DNA from: GCA-003244245 sp039924425
GTDB lineage: Bacteria > Actinomycetota > Actinomycetes > Mycobacteriales > Pseudonocardiaceae
Direction of reading: 5' to 3'
Assembly: GCA_039924425.1 (NCBI GenBank)
Contig: JBDTAX010000106.1
Span: forward strand, 1 to 27,609
DNA length: 27,609 nucleotides
Shown here: positions 15,623 through 23,354 of the stretch, in pieces
Layout of the letters: every line of letters starts with the position of its first letter
Position numbering within the stretch: the stretch's first letter is position 1
Program-made: the position numbers and the translations under genes
Notes under the pieces: model-generated
What the model saw: the letters and a program-made list of their open reading frames with translations, nothing else
What the model was told of the DNA's origin: nothing
The model's database searches: none

Positions 15623-16213
15623 TCACCTCTGTCCTTGTGTCACGCCGGGAGTTCCCCGGGGCTCGATTGTGTTGTCTTCGGTCACGTCGGGTCCGGTGTG
15701 GATCTCGACAGTGGCGGGTCGCTGGAAGCACACCCCGGACGGGTCGGCGGGATTGTTGTCAATCCGTACGAGTGTGAATCCCCGATCGAGGTAGTACTGG
15801 TGCAGCGCGGGGTTCGATTTCCACGCATCGAGCCTGAGCCAGGCCTTGCCGGCCTTCCTGGCGCGCCGGGCGGCCCAGTCAAGCAAAGCTGAACCCAGCT
15901 CGTTTCCCCGCGCAGGGGCTTCAACGACCATTCGGTGAATGTACAGCGCGTTGTCGGGGTCGTCCGATGGATCCCAGTAAGGGTCGGCGGCGAACTCGAC
16001 TGTTATTGTCCCGATGGCTCTGTTGTCGCGGTCGGTGGCCAGCCAGCAGGTGCCGTCAGCGACAGTCCTGCGGATGTTCTCCCACTTCACGGGGTACTGC
16101 CACTGATCGAGGCATTTGCCGCGCAGCCACGCGGCGGCCCGAGTCCACATTGCGGCCACCTCCACAATGTCATCCTCGGTTGACGCCCGCCGGACACGCA
16201 CCCGCTCGGTCAT
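15623..16213 (-). CDS. GNAT-family N-acetyltransferase
   Basis: A 196-residue acetyltransferase. VRVRRASTEDDIVEVAAMW is the first strand and helix, YIHRMVVEAPARGNELGSAL carries the R-x-x-G-x-G/A-type acetyl-CoA loop (ARGNELG), and WLRLDAWKSNPALHQYYLDRGF is the C-terminal strand and helix. The substrate is unknown. I start at ATG 16213, four bases after the GntR stop; an in-frame ATG at 16303 would overlap the regulator gene. The tail (after residue 170, IHTGPDVTEDNTIEPRG) is low in structure. GntR-GNAT-XRE order recurs in Streptomyces integrative elements. Confidence 0.83.
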   Translation of the reverse strand: MTERVRVRRASTEDDIVEVAAMWTRAAAWLRGKCLDQWQYPVKWENIRRTVADGTCWLATDRDNRAIGTITVEFAADPYWDPSDDPDNALYIHRMVVEAPARGNELGSALLDWAARRARKAGKAWLRLDAWKSNPALHQYYLDRGFTLVRIDNNPADPSGVCFQRPATVEIHTGPDVTEDNTIEPRGTPGVTQGQR

Positions 16214-16217
16214 CGGT

Positions 16218-16979
16218 TCACCCTTCTGTCCTCTCGGGGTGCACCCGCTCGTAGACGATGACGTGCCGATCACCAGGGATGACGAAGTATTCAACTCGGA
16301 CAATTTTCTCGTCTTGTGTGTATCCAGTGCAGTAATGCACCGCGACCGGTGTTCCCGTGGTCAGCTTGAGGCGGCGGGCTTCGTCGGGGGTGGGCATTCT
16401 CACGTAGATCTCGTCCACCGCCCGTACTTCTGGTCCGATCAGTTTTTCAATCACGGTGTTGGACCCTTCCGGGATGTCTTCTGGATTCATCACCGCTGTG
16501 CTGCCGGCCAGCTCAAGCGTGTGATAGGTGTCGTTGATGTTGAATGGCTCGCCGTCGAGAGACCGAACCCGTTTCCGGGCAACGACAGGCGTGCCCTCCG
16601 GAACCCCCAGTCGCTCAGCGATGATCCCGCTTGCGCTCTCGACGGCGACTTCGATCGTTTGGGACGGCCGGCGGCCGTCCTCTGACAGCGCTGCCGTGAA
16701 ACGGTCCATCGTGGACGACCGGCGGGGCTCGAACTCCTGCTGCGGCCGGTAGGCCATCACCCGCCTGTCTCGCACGACGCGCCCTCTGCCGGCGTGTGCG
16801 CTGATGAGTCCTTCCTGTTCCAGCGTCTGCAACGCGCGCCGCACGGTGGGCCGGCTGACGCCGTAACGCTGCCCGAGCTGCGCCTCAGAAGGCAGTGGCG
16901 ATCCTGCTGTCAACTCGCCTGATGTGATCGATTTTCGCAGGTCAGAAGTCATCTGACCGTGCAGCGTGTCATCCGACAT
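16218..16979 (-). CDS. GntR/HutC-family regulator, KorSA-like
   Basis: A 253-residue protein. Residues 8-72 are a GntR winged helix (LRKSITSGELTAGSPLPSE, QRYGVSRPTVRRALQTLEQE, GLISAHAGRGRVV), and the C-terminal half is a UTRA-type ligand domain (FNINDTYHTLELAG, IGPEVRAVDEIYVRMPT). KorSA of pSAM2 is the model: it represses the transfer and replication genes of the element and itself. Here it is divergent from the transfer operon, with a repeat-rich intergenic region between, which fits autoregulation and control of the operon. Ligand unknown. Confidence 0.83.
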   Translation of the reverse strand: MSDDTLHGQMTSDLRKSITSGELTAGSPLPSEAQLGQRYGVSRPTVRRALQTLEQEGLISAHAGRGRVVRDRRVMAYRPQQEFEPRRSSTMDRFTAALSEDGRRPSQTIEVAVESASGIIAERLGVPEGTPVVARKRVRSLDGEPFNINDTYHTLELAGSTAVMNPEDIPEGSNTVIEKLIGPEVRAVDEIYVRMPTPDEARRLKLTTGTPVAVHYCTGYTQDEKIVRVEYFVIPGDRHVIVYERVHPERTEG

Positions 16980-17027
16980 GGGCCTCTCTCACGGGACGGG
17001 GCGGGAAGTCACCTTCCTGCCATGACC

Positions 17028-17107
17028 GACGTGCCTGACATGACAGTACCGACATCTGCTTGACGAGTACACCCTCGGCATGCCACAGTCCTACCTGTCA
17101 GTACAGG
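17028..17107. promoter_or_regulatory. candidate GntR operator and divergent promoter region
   Basis: Within 80 bp are a quasi-palindrome TGACAGTACCGACA (17041-17054), an inverted repeat CCTGT-CAGT-ACAGG (17094-17107), and the half-site TGWCAGTAC twice (17041, 17096). A TTGACG at 17060-17065 could be a -35 for the rightward operon; I see no clear -10. Lying between the GntR gene and the transfer operon, these are natural targets of the repressor. Confidence 0.5.
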
Positions 17108-17173
17108 AACGTCAGGCAGGACAGAAGGTTCGCCAACTACCACTGGCGAACCTCTGCCGAGGGGAGAGCAGTC

Positions 17174-17803
17174 GTGAAGGGCAACGAGGACCGAACGAGC
17201 TTCAGTCCGGACGGGCTGACCGAGCAGACCATTGATGCGCTGCTCAGCGAGGTGGACGTGGCCGCTGGAGCAGGCAGGTCACACGTCGGCGTTATGAGCC
17301 TCACTGACGTGCCCGGCACCCGACCCGGCGGCCCGAACCGCCAAGAACGTGCCCACTGGGTCGGGGCTCCTGAATCACCCACCGAAGCAATCAAGGAGAT
17401 CGACATGCTACCGGTGCATACCTGTGTAGGTGTCCACTGTGCTCAATGCGGGGACAGTCCGGACAGTGTTGATTCCGAAGCGTACTGGCCCGCCGAGGAC
17501 GCCGCTCTCGAAGCGGCCGCCGCGCAGGGGTGGCGGGTCGGGCCGAGTGGGCGGTTGTGGTGCTCGGCGTGCGCGCCTTGCCTGACGTGCGAGGCCGAGG
17601 GACACGACGTCAGCGGGTGGCGTCGCCCGATCACCCGGGACGGGGGCTTGGCGTGCAGTGAGTATCGGCACTGCCGGCGGTGCTGTCTGCACGAGTCCCG
17701 CCCGGCCGTGTGGTTGATCAGCGCGGGTTCCGGGTCGGGCAAGACCTCGGCGATCCGGCAGTGGCCGCTGGCCGCCGCCGCTGTGGTGGGGGAGGTGGCG
17801 TGA
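17174..17803 (+). CDS. Cys-rich AICE protein of unknown function
   Basis: A 209-residue protein. After a poorly structured first 80 residues comes a Cys-rich region: HTCVGVHCAQCGDS, YWPAEDAALEAAAAQGW, LWCSACAPCLTCEAEGHDV, then SEYRHCRRCCLHES. Pairs of C-x2-C spaced about 40-60 residues suggest one or two zinc sites. Similar proteins occur at the head of transfer operons of Streptomyces elements, function unknown. A GSGSGKTS string near the C-terminus looks like a P-loop, but only 20 residues follow it, so it is almost surely chance. GTG 17174 has GGGGAG seven bases upstream. It overlaps the next gene by one base. Confidence 0.65.
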   Translation: MKGNEDRTSFSPDGLTEQTIDALLSEVDVAAGAGRSHVGVMSLTDVPGTRPGGPNRQERAHWVGAPESPTEAIKEIDMLPVHTCVGVHCAQCGDSPDSVDSEAYWPAEDAALEAAAAQGWRVGPSGRLWCSACAPCLTCEAEGHDVSGWRRPITRDGGLACSEYRHCRRCCLHESRPAVWLISAGSGSGKTSAIRQWPLAAAAVVGEVA

Positions 17804-18072
17804 TGATTGAGCGTTGGGAGCCGTTGGACCGGGAGCCGGTGAGTGTGTATCCCCCGTTCGTCTCCTACCCGGGCGAGAGATACCGCCACGAGTCCTTCGA
17901 GGAGCGGCGCGCGGCGCTGCTCGCGGAGCTGGAGGGCGTGGAACTGGGCGTTTATGACGAGCATCTCGTGCGGTGGATCGCGGCGTGGAATGTGACCGTC
18001 GCGGCGGGGCTGGTGTCGTTGATGGGCAGGGTCCGCCAGGCCGGCGCTCACCTTGGCGGGGGTGCGCGATGA
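17803..18072 (+). CDS. small AICE protein of unknown function
   Basis: An 89-residue protein starting MIERWEPLDREPVSVYP with a charged helix (ESFEERRAALLAELEGVE) and an amphipathic C-terminal segment (YDEHLVRWIAAWNVTVAAGLVSLMGRVR). The last part could associate with the membrane. The start overlaps the preceding stop by one base and has GGGGGAGG upstream; the stop overlaps the next start at ATGA. Position directly before the membrane protein and TraB gene suggests a role in transfer or spread. No family recognised. Confidence 0.65.
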   Translation: MIERWEPLDREPVSVYPPFVSYPGERYRHESFEERRAALLAELEGVELGVYDEHLVRWIAAWNVTVAAGLVSLMGRVRQAGAHLGGGAR

Positions 18073-18395
18073 ACAACGCGCCCGTGGTGCTGGTGGTGGG
18101 GTTGGTGGTGCTGGCCGGGTTAGGTGTTCTGGCGGCGTTCCGCAGCGGCGCCCGGGGCGCCTACAAAGTCGCGCGACAAACGCAGGAAGTGACCAGGATG
18201 GGCGGCAACCTGGGCCGCGCTCTGGGCACCACCGTGGTGATCGTCGGCATCCAGTGGGCGGTAGTGGCCTTCACCACCGACTTCCGCGCCTGGGCCGTCG
18301 CCCTCGGCGTGCCCGCGCTGTTCGCCGGCAGCGTGATCGCCCGCATGTTCTCAGTGACCGAAATCGTCCACGGCAGCAAGGGGACCCAGCGATGA
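18069..18395 (+). CDS. small two-helix membrane protein (Spd-like position)
   Basis: A 108-residue protein with two predicted membrane segments: VVLVVGLVVLAGLGVLAA (about residues 6-23) and a second stretch from GTTVVIVGIQWAVVAF to ALGVPALFAGSVI (about 53-90, possibly two short helices). Between them lies a basic loop (YKVARQTQEVTR). Small membrane proteins beside the transfer ATPase in Streptomyces plasmids (Spd proteins) help intramycelial spread; assignment here rests on position and topology. ATGA overlaps at both ends. Confidence 0.62.
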   Translation: MNNAPVVLVVGLVVLAGLGVLAAFRSGARGAYKVARQTQEVTRMGGNLGRALGTTVVIVGIQWAVVAFTTDFRAWAVALGVPALFAGSVIARMFSVTEIVHGSKGTQR

Positions 18396-20557
18396 ACCCC
18401 GATCAGCCTGATGAGACCACCCACACCCAGCCCGGTGCCGAGCAACCGGAGCCGGATGCAATGCCGGACTCAGGGCGGGACGGGAAAGTGATCCCGTTCC
18501 CCGCCCCGGTGGGCGAGCCGGCGCAACCGGCACCGGAAGTGGTGGACGGGGAGCTGGTCGGCGAACCGGAATCCGTCCGGTGGCCGATGCCAGTGGTGCT
18601 GCCCCCGTGGTTGGGTTCCCGACAGACCGCGCTGAGCACGCTGCGCTGGGCCGGTGAGTACGCCGGGCGGCACGTGGCCTTCCACGCCTGGCACGCACCG
18701 GCCTACGGACTGGCGGTGTCGTGGTGGACGCTGCGAGGCGCCGCCCGGGCTATCTCGGCTGGGGTGGGGTGGGTGAGTGTGCGGGGGGAGTACCGGCCGT
18801 TGATCACCGCCGCCCGCGAGGCCAAACGCTGGGACCTCGTCCGGGATCTGATCAGCGAGCGCCGGGCGCTGGCCCGGGTCCGGTTCAAAACCACCGCCTG
18901 GCTGGCACTGTCCGCCGGCTCGGCCGGGGTTGCCGGGTTCCTGCTGGGGGGCAAGATGTTCGGGTGGGCAGCATTGGCCGGGGCGGGACTCGGCTCGGTG
19001 TGGTTGGGTCGCCCGCGTACCGCTGCGGTGATGCCGACAGGTCCGGTGTTGCCGGTGCGTTTGGAGCTCTCGGCGGACATGCTCACCGCCGCCCTCCGCG
19101 CCGCCGGGCTGGTCAAAACCGACGCCACACCCCAACTGGTCACCCCGCCGTTGCGGGACGGCAACGGGTGGGCCGTCACCCTCGATCTGCCCCGGGGTGG
19201 GGGCAAGACCGCCGCTGATGTGATCGCTAAACGGGACACGGTGGCCGCTGAGCTGGGGGTGGATGAGATCCAGGTCATCATGTCCCGAGTCCGCGCCGCC
19301 GCAGGCGGCCACGCCGGGCGGCTGTCGGTGTGGGTCGCCGACGACGACCCCTACCTCGGGGCACCCAACCCCTCCCCGCTGAGCAAGGCGGAGCGGTTCT
19401 CGGTGTGGGAGCCGATCCCCTTCGGTCGCGACGCCCGAGACCGCCGGATCGCGCTGAGCCTGATGTGGCAGTCCATGTTCTTCGGTGGCCTGCCCCGGCG
19501 GGGCAAGACCTTCGCCCAACGCCTGCCCTCCGCAGCGGGAGTGCTGGATGCGCACGTGCGGCATTACGTGGCCGATGGCAAGGGTGGGGCGGACTGGAGA
19601 CCCATGCGCGGTGTGGCCCACCGCCTCGTCATCGGCGCCGAAGACGAAGCCATCGAACGGTTCCTCGCGATGCTCGATGAGCTGATCACGGAGATGGGCA
19701 GGAGGTTCACCGTGCTGGGGACGTTGCCGACGTCGGTGTGCCCAGAGGGCAAGCTCACTCCGGAGATCAGCCGCCGCCACGGCATGCCCGTCATCTTCAT
19801 CACCATCGACGAGTTGCAGGAATACCTCTCCGCCATGCCCGGCCCAGTGAAAGAAGAGACCGTGGAGAAACTCGCCCGGTTGGCTCGGCGGGCTCCGGCG
19901 GCGGGGTTCATCCTCAACGCCGCCTCGCAGCGCCCCGACGCCGACAGCGTGCCCGCGAAACTGAGGGAGATCATCAGCTACCGGTACTGCACTCAGGTGG
20001 TGGACCGTACTTCGTCGGACATGGTGTTGGGCAAGGGCAAGGCCGCTCAGGGCGCGGACGCCTCGATCCTGTCGGAGGATCACAAGGGGGTGGGGGTGCT
20101 GGTCACCGGACCGGGCTCCTTTGAGATCGTCCGCTGCGACTACATGGACCTGCCGACCTTCGCGCAGGTGTGCGCGCACGGGCGGGCCATCCGGGTCGCG
20201 GAGGGCACCCTGAGCGGGGATGCGGCCAGTGACACGGTGGCCGCCGCCGAAGCCGCCGGCATCCACATCCCCACCGTCCTCGCCGACGTCCTCTACGCCA
20301 TGCACGGCGTCGAACGCATGCACACCAGCACCCTGCTCGCCCGGCTAGTCAACATGGACGAAGACGGCTACGCCGAGTTCACCCCCGAACGTTTGGCGGA
20401 GGAACTCGAACGCGCCGGAGTCACCCGCTCCGGCCGGCAAGTCAAAGTCGACGGGATCAACCTCGCCGGCTACCGACGCGCCGACCTCGAAGCCGCCGTC
20501 CCCACCGGCGCGACCCTCCCCGCTGCCCCTCAACCGGTCACGGTCAGTGACGGGTAG
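18392..20557 (+). CDS. FtsK/SpoIIIE-type DNA translocase, TraB-like transfer protein
   Basis: A 721-residue protein. Residues 1-70 are Pro/Glu-rich, and about 175-205 contain hydrophobic segments (AWLALSAGSAGVAGFLLGG, AALAGAGLGSVWLG) that anchor it in the membrane. The ATPase domain has Walker A GGLPRRGKT (365-373, a Pro/Arg variant of the FtsK loop) and Walker B VIFITIDELQEY (467-478, D473-E474), then the C-terminal winged-helix region (FTPERLAEELERAGVTRSGRQ). TraB-type proteins move double-stranded element DNA between hyphae as hexameric pumps. This is the key conjugation gene. It is coupled to the preceding small membrane protein by ATGA. Confidence 0.86.
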   Translation: MNPDQPDETTHTQPGAEQPEPDAMPDSGRDGKVIPFPAPVGEPAQPAPEVVDGELVGEPESVRWPMPVVLPPWLGSRQTALSTLRWAGEYAGRHVAFHAWHAPAYGLAVSWWTLRGAARAISAGVGWVSVRGEYRPLITAAREAKRWDLVRDLISERRALARVRFKTTAWLALSAGSAGVAGFLLGGKMFGWAALAGAGLGSVWLGRPRTAAVMPTGPVLPVRLELSADMLTAALRAAGLVKTDATPQLVTPPLRDGNGWAVTLDLPRGGGKTAADVIAKRDTVAAELGVDEIQVIMSRVRAAAGGHAGRLSVWVADDDPYLGAPNPSPLSKAERFSVWEPIPFGRDARDRRIALSLMWQSMFFGGLPRRGKTFAQRLPSAAGVLDAHVRHYVADGKGGADWRPMRGVAHRLVIGAEDEAIERFLAMLDELITEMGRRFTVLGTLPTSVCPEGKLTPEISRRHGMPVIFITIDELQEYLSAMPGPVKEETVEKLARLARRAPAAGFILNAASQRPDADSVPAKLREIISYRYCTQVVDRTSSDMVLGKGKAAQGADASILSEDHKGVGVLVTGPGSFEIVRCDYMDLPTFAQVCAHGRAIRVAEGTLSGDAASDTVAAAEAAGIHIPTVLADVLYAMHGVERMHTSTLLARLVNMDEDGYAEFTPERLAEELERAGVTRSGRQVKVDGINLAGYRRADLEAAVPTGATLPAAPQPVTVSDG

Positions 20558-20703
20558 AGGGGGAGGGGTCTACCGCTACGGCACCGGAGCCCCCGCTACC
20601 CGTACCCGCCCGGACACCGGTGGGTAGCGGGGGGCCTCTACCCCGGTAGACCCCCCGGGTAGCGGCCCGCGACCAGCATGGTAGCGGGGGGTAGACCCCC
20701 TAC
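20553..20703. repeat. cluster of inverted repeats after traB
   Basis: Four hairpins lie in 150 bp: GGTAGA/TCTACC (20553-20558 with 20569-20574), a perfect 12-bp pair CCCCCGCTACCC/GGGTAGCGGGGG (20590-20601 with 20622-20633), TCTACC-CC-GGTAGA (20637-20650), and GGGGG-GTAGA-CCCCC (20686-20700) flanked by GTAG and TAC. All share the word GGTAG(A/C). Rest of the gap to 20832 shows nothing further. Candidates: transcription terminator/attenuator between transfer and replication genes, oriT/clt site, or replication origin. Confidence 0.6.
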
Positions 20704-20832
20704 GGCCCAGCCCGCCCGCACCCCGTTTCCCACCCGAATCACCCCGCTCTCCCGGCGTCACCTCTGGTGCCCGGAACCGATCCCGCATGCCCATGACCGA
20801 CTACTCATAGTAATTAGAAAGGCACTCAAGGC

Positions 20833-21765
20833 ATGACGACGCTCGATGACTCAACCCGGACCGTGGACGCTCTCCGTCGGTGGGCGCTGCATTTCGCCGC
20901 CCGGGGCTGGCACGTGTTCCCCCTCACCCCCGGTGCCAAAAGGCCCCCGGTCATCGAGCGGTGGGAGACCCGGGCCAGCACCGATCCCGACTTGATCAGC
21001 CACTGGTGGCGGCACGTCCCCTATTCGATCGGGATCGCCACCGGACCATCGGGACTGGTGGTCATCGACCTTGACACCCCCAAGCCCGGCGAGCGAGTGC
21101 CGCAGCGGTGGGCCGCTCTCGGGATCGACTCCGGCGCGGGGGTGCTGCGCGCGCTGGCCCGAGCGCGCGGCACCACGGTGACTCCGACTTACGCCGCTAC
21201 GACGCCGTCGGGGGGCTGGCACCTGTACTACACCGCCCCGGCCGGGTCAGCGCTGCGCAACACCCACGACAGGATCGGATGGAAGATCGACACCCGGGCG
21301 CATGGCGGGTACGTCGTCGCGCCCGGCAGCCCGGTGCCCCCGAGCGGGTATGAGCTGATTGACGATCAGGAGCCCGTCGAGCTGCCCGGCTGGTTGCACC
21401 AGGCCCTCGCCCCGAAGCCGCCCACGGCGATCTCAGCGCCTGCTCAGCCGGTCACGACCAACCCCATCGGATACGTGGCCGCCGCAGTGCGGGGCGAGTG
21501 CCACCGGGTCCGCACAGCCCCGCGAGGGCAACACAACGCGGTGCTCTGCCGCTCCGCCTACGCCCTCGGCCAACTCATCGCCGCCGGCCTGCTCGATGAG
21601 GTCACCGCACGCGCTGAGCTCACCACCGCCGCCAGTGCGCTGATCAGCGCTGACTGCGACTGCACACCCCGCGAAATCGCCCGGGTCATCACCGCCGGAT
21701 TCACCGCCGGGGCACGCAACCCCCGCCGCGCCACCCTCCGTACCAGCCACCAGGGGGCGGCATGA
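20833..21765 (+). CDS. bifunctional primase-polymerase (prim-pol) domain protein
   Basis: A 310-residue protein with the archaeo-eukaryotic prim-pol fold of integrative-element replication proteins. WALHFAARGWHVFPLTPGAKRP is the N-terminal signature, VIDLDTP (77-83) carries metal ligands D79 and D81, SGGWHLYYTAP carries the conserved His H130, and HGGYVVAPGS follows. The C-terminal third is helical (LLDEVTARAELTTAASAL) and may contact the partner ATPase. Together with the next gene it forms the prim-pol type replication module known from AICEs, which copies the excised circle. ATG 20833 lies 275 bp after traB. It overlaps the next gene at ATGA. Confidence 0.87.
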   Translation: MTTLDDSTRTVDALRRWALHFAARGWHVFPLTPGAKRPPVIERWETRASTDPDLISHWWRHVPYSIGIATGPSGLVVIDLDTPKPGERVPQRWAALGIDSGAGVLRALARARGTTVTPTYAATTPSGGWHLYYTAPAGSALRNTHDRIGWKIDTRAHGGYVVAPGSPVPPSGYELIDDQEPVELPGWLHQALAPKPPTAISAPAQPVTTNPIGYVAAAVRGECHRVRTAPRGQHNAVLCRSAYALGQLIAAGLLDEVTARAELTTAASALISADCDCTPREIARVITAGFTAGARNPRRATLRTSHQGAA

Positions 21766-23054
21766 AATCCGACACGCAGACAGGGGGAGACCAACCCATG
21801 ACCGACGGTGCCGCTCTGCTCGACGCGGTACGTGCGGCATTGACCCGGTACGTGGTGTTGCCCACGCCGCAGGCCGCCGACGCGGTGACGTTGTGGATCG
21901 CGGCGACGCATGCTCAGCCGGCATGGGCGCACGCGCCTCGACTGGTGATCCGGGGACCGGAGAAGCGGTGCGGGAAATCCCGGCTACTCGACGCGGTGGA
22001 AGCGCTGTGTCGGGACCCGTTCATCACGGTCAACTCCTCCACAGCGGCGGTGTACCGGTCGATCAGCGACGACCCGCCCACCATGCTGGTGGACGAAGCG
22101 GACACCATCTTCGGACCCAAGGCCGACGGCAACGAAGACCTCCGGGGCCTTCTCAACGCCGGGCATCAGCGCAACCGGCCAGCGAAACGCTACGACGCGG
22201 CCACCAACCGGGTGGAGTCCATCCCCACTTTCGCGATGGCCGCGCTCGCCGGGATCGGCGCCATGCCCGACACCATCGAAGACCGGGCAGTGGTGATCCG
22301 GATGCGGCGCCGCGCCCCGCGCGAGATCGTGGCTCCCTACCGGCACCGTCGCGACCGGCCACTGCTGCGTCACCTCGCCGGGCAACTCACCGCGTGGTTA
22401 CGCGCCGACCTCGCCGCACTGGAGCGGGCCGAGCCGCATATGCCGGTGGAGGACCGCGCCGCTGACACCTGGGAACCCCTGGTAGCGGTCGCCGACCACG
22501 CCGGGGCGCATTGGCCCGACCGCAGCCGCGCGGCCGTGCTCGTACTTACCGCCGAGGCCACCGACAGCGGCGAAGTGTCCACCCGAATCCGGCTGCTCAC
22601 CGACTGCCGGACCGCGTTTGGTGACCAAGACGCCATCCCCACCACTGTCCTTCTGGAGCGACTCAAAAGCGACCTTGAGGCGCCCTGGGTTGACTACGGG
22701 CCAGCCGGACTCACCGCGATGAAACTCGGCGTGCTGCTGCGCGACTACAGCATCCGCAGCACGACGATCCGTTTTCCCAATCTCGGCCAAGCCAAGGGCT
22801 ACCAACGCGCCGACTTCACCGACGCCTGGACACGTTACTGCGCCCCACCAGACCCAGCCGGTCACGGTCAGGAGGGGAAACCGTGCCAGCCGTACCAGCC
22901 TCATTCACCCAGGTCAGGGCGGTACGGCTCGACGGAGCGGTACGGCTCAAGGCGTACCACTGAGCCCAGCCGTACCAGCCTGACCAGCCAAAACGAGGCT
23001 GGTACGGCTGGTACGGCCGGCCCCTCGCTCCGCGTCGTCGGCGGCACCGAATGA
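21762..23054 (+). CDS. DUF3631-type ATPase/helicase of the replication module
   Basis: A 430-residue protein. Walker A is GPEKRCGKSRLL (G65-K72), Walker B TMLVDEADTIFG (D111-E112), and FAMAALAGIGAMPDTIEDRAVVIRMRRR is a sensor-1-like strand and arginine region typical of AAA+ helicases. DUF3631 follows (VEDRAADTWEPLVAVADHAG, YSIRSTTIRF, QRADFTDAWTRYC). It is the likely helicase partner of the prim-pol protein. The last 60 residues (QPYQPHSPRSGRYGSTERYG) are low-complexity, because the DNA there is a GTAC-rich repeat. ATG 21762 overlaps the preceding stop; ATG 21798 is a less likely start. Confidence 0.8.
   Translation: MKSDTQTGGDQPMTDGAALLDAVRAALTRYVVLPTPQAADAVTLWIAATHAQPAWAHAPRLVIRGPEKRCGKSRLLDAVEALCRDPFITVNSSTAAVYRSISDDPPTMLVDEADTIFGPKADGNEDLRGLLNAGHQRNRPAKRYDAATNRVESIPTFAMAALAGIGAMPDTIEDRAVVIRMRRRAPREIVAPYRHRRDRPLLRHLAGQLTAWLRADLAALERAEPHMPVEDRAADTWEPLVAVADHAGAHWPDRSRAAVLVLTAEATDSGEVSTRIRLLTDCRTAFGDQDAIPTTVLLERLKSDLEAPWVDYGPAGLTAMKLGVLLRDYSIRSTTIRFPNLGQAKGYQRADFTDAWTRYCAPPDPAGHGQEGKPCQPYQPHSPRSGRYGSTERYGSRRTTEPSRTSLTSQNEAGTAGTAGPSLRVVGGTE
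22887..23019. repeat. GTACGGC repeat cluster with a 14-bp hairpin inside the ATPase gene
   Basis: Seven copies of a GTAC-centred word (GGTACGGC or its complement GCCGTACC, some degenerate) lie in about 130 bp. One pair forms a perfect 14-bp inverted repeat, AGCCGTACCAGCCT (22968-22981) and AGGCTGGTACGGCT (22996-23009), with a 14-nt loop. The protein encoded here is low-complexity, so the DNA itself may be under selection, for example as an iteron-type origin. Confidence 0.6.
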
Positions 23055-23122
23055 CACCCCACACCACACGCACCAAACACCAGAAATTCGGCGCACTGGC
23101 TACCGGAAGGGCACCAGCATGA
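23051..23122 (+). CDS. 23-codon ORF coupled to both neighbours
   Basis: ATG 23051 overlaps the ATPase stop and the TGA at 23120-23122 overlaps the excisionase ATG (ATGA), so the frame exactly fills the gap between the two genes. The peptide (MTPHTTRTKHQKFGALATGR and APA) is basic and matches nothing I know. It may act only as a translational bridge for the excisionase. No ribosome binding site is seen before it. Confidence 0.35.
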   Translation: MTPHTTRTKHQKFGALATGRAPA

Positions 23123-23340
23123 GCCCCAGCTATGGCAAGACCATCCGCTTGCTGCTCACCGTCGAGGAAGCCGCCGACCGACTCGGCATCGGCCGCACCC
23201 TGATGTACGCACTGGTCAAAGACGGAGAGGTCGAGTCCATCCACATCGGGCGGCTACGGCGCATCCCCGCCGATGCCCTGCCCCGCTACCTCGAACGGCT
23301 CCGCACCGCCCTGTCCCAGCCCAACAATTCAGCGGCTTGA
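23119..23340 (+). CDS. xis: excisionase-like MerR-type helix-turn-helix protein
   Basis: A 73-residue protein: LLTVEEAADRLGIGRTLMYALVKDGEVESIHIGRLRRIPADALPRYLERL. This is the winged helix of the excisionase/DNA-binding family, which starts with LTVEEAAxxLGI and ends with the xRRIPxxAL(x)xYL strand and helix. Placed before the integrase as in pSAM2-type elements, it probably binds att DNA and steers the integrase to excision. GGAAGG lies seven bases before ATG 23119. The gene ends with TGA overlapping a possible TTG start of the integrase. Confidence 0.87.
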   Translation: MSPSYGKTIRLLLTVEEAADRLGIGRTLMYALVKDGEVESIHIGRLRRIPADALPRYLERLRTALSQPNNSAA

Positions 23341-23354
23341 GGGGACGACACATC

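Noticed and set aside
17700..17803. GSGSGKTS near the C-terminus of the Cys-rich protein as a P-loop
   Set aside because: Only 20 residues follow and there is no Walker B, so no ATPase domain can form.
18470..20323. 617-codon open frame on the minus strand opposite traB
   Set aside because: It is a shadow of the traB coding strand in high-GC DNA; His/Gly/Gln-rich with no recognisable domain.
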